NCBI GenBank assembly: GCA_021807065.1
Contig: JAKAPO010000154.1
Coordinates: 1-6,163 of the forward strand
DNA length: 6,163 nucleotides
DNA from: a bacterium
GTDB lineage: Bacteria; Vulcanimicrobiota; Vulcanimicrobiia; Vulcanimicrobiales; Vulcanimicrobiaceae
Direction: 5' to 3'
The notes beneath the pieces were generated by a model. It worked only from the letters and a program-made list of their open reading frames with translations, was not told the origin of the DNA and ran no database searches. This document shows positions 5,659 through 6,163 of the stretch, piece by piece. The position numbers were made by a program, and so were the translations under genes. Every line of letters starts with the position of its first letter. Positions within the stretch are counted from its first letter, which is position 1.

Positions 5659-6163
5659 AGCGCTCCTGCGCTTCGCCGACCGCGCGCAGATAGAGATCGC
5701 GCAGCGTCGGTTCGAGCGGTTCGAAGGCGACGATCGCCTCTATTTCTACGAGCCGGCGCAGCAGTGCGGCCAGGTCCGTCTCTCGCGGAAGATCGGCCTC
5801 CAGCGCGCCGTTGCTTTCGCTTCCCAGTCGTGCACCAGCGATGCGTCCGAGTACCGATTTGGCAGCGTCGCCGGCGGGTGCAACGCGAATCCGGCGCATC
5901 GGCCATTCGCTGCGCAGGTCCGCGAGCGTTCCGGAAGCTAGGGTTCTCCCTTGGGAAATGATGCAGAACTCGCTGCAGAGCCGCTCGAGCTGCCACATCT
6001 CGTGACTCGACAGAACCAGAGTCGTACCGCCTCGGCGAAGCGCGAGCAGCAGATCGAGCAAGATGTTCCCGTTGACCGGATCGAGCCCGGAGAACGGTTC
6101 GTCCAAGATCAGCAGATCGGGATGATGAACGGCCGCACATGCGACCTGCACCTTTTGCTGGTT
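5657..6163 (-). CDS. ABC exporter ATP-binding subunit, NatA type (5' end outside window)
   Basis: The frame is open from the right edge and ends at TAA 5657-5659, giving 168 C-terminal residues. The first visible residues, NQQKVQVACAA, are the end of the ABC signature region (usually LSxGxQQKV). They are followed by Walker B and D-loop LLILDEPFSGLDP (about 6077-6115) and by the switch histidine in LSSHEM (about 5999-6016). Walker A and the Q-loop lie beyond the window. The region after the nucleotide-binding domain, ending LRDLYLRAVGEAQE, resembles the DUF4162-type C-terminal extension seen in NatA/YhaQ-like ATPases. The protein acts on the cytoplasmic face and powers the permease encoded next. 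The GTG at 6149-6151 is an internal valine of the signature region, not a start. Confidence 0.93.
   Translation of the reverse strand, partial: NQQKVQVACAAVHHPDLLILDEPFSGLDPVNGNILLDLLLALRRGGTTLVLSSHEMWQLERLCSEFCIISQGRTLASGTLADLRSEWPMRRIRVAPAGDAAKSVLGRIAGARLGSESNGALEADLPRETDLAALLRRLVEIEAIVAFEPLEPTLRDLYLRAVGEAQER

Noticed and set aside
4415..5941. Plus-strand open frames opposite the ABC transporter genes
   Set aside because: Their compositions are charged and low in complexity, there are no motifs, and the minus strand has unmistakable ABC motifs. They are shadow frames.
4409..6163. Naming the exporter natA/natB as a sodium pump
   Set aside because: The motifs place it in the family, but relatives carry many different or unknown substrates and no residue seen here fixes sodium as the substrate.

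Overview
This is a G+C-rich window (roughly 60-65% by inspection of sampled lines) of densely packed bacterial chromosome-like sequence. It holds six genes: four complete, and two cut off by the window edges. I see no rRNA, tRNA, CRISPR array, insertion sequence, phage gene or replication origin. The taxon cannot be fixed. A C-terminal SARP/BTAD-type regulator, a GT87-like membrane protein and a cytoplasmic DUF192 protein in a high-GC genome would suit an environmental lineage such as Eremiobacterota or a neighbouring phylum, but this is a low-confidence inference.

Layout. Positions 2-800 are on the plus strand: the C-terminal end of a polytopic membrane protein resembling GT87 (DUF2029) mannosyltransferases, then a small DUF192 protein whose Shine-Dalgarno overlaps the upstream stop codon. 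Everything from 776 to the right edge is on the minus strand. In transcription order (right to left) it is: an ABC-exporter ATPase of the NatA type (start outside the window), its NatB/ABC2-type permease with a 12-nt gap and a Shine-Dalgarno overlapping the ATPase stop, a membrane-anchored GGDEF-EAL cyclic-di-GMP protein, and a MalT-like NTPase regulator with a C-terminal SARP-type winged helix. The DUF192 gene and the regulator converge and overlap by 25 bp, with a 10-bp GC-rich inverted repeat next to the overlap.

How the genes may work together. The ATPase and permease form one exporter, as their coupling and signature motifs show. The cyclic-di-GMP protein lies 67 nt downstream in the same direction and could be read from the same transcript. 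It also has a TATTAT hexamer placed so that a transcript would begin at or beside its ATG, a leaderless arrangement. The regulator has its own 182-nt upstream gap and strong Shine-Dalgarno, so it is probably a separate unit. No functional link between the exporter, cyclic-di-GMP turnover and the regulator is shown by sequence.

I do not see a clearly new multi-gene system. The items most worth a second look are the regulator's domain order with its shortened BTAD, the possibly leaderless GGDEF-EAL gene with intact active sites and c-di-GMP inhibition site, and the overlapping convergent gene ends.
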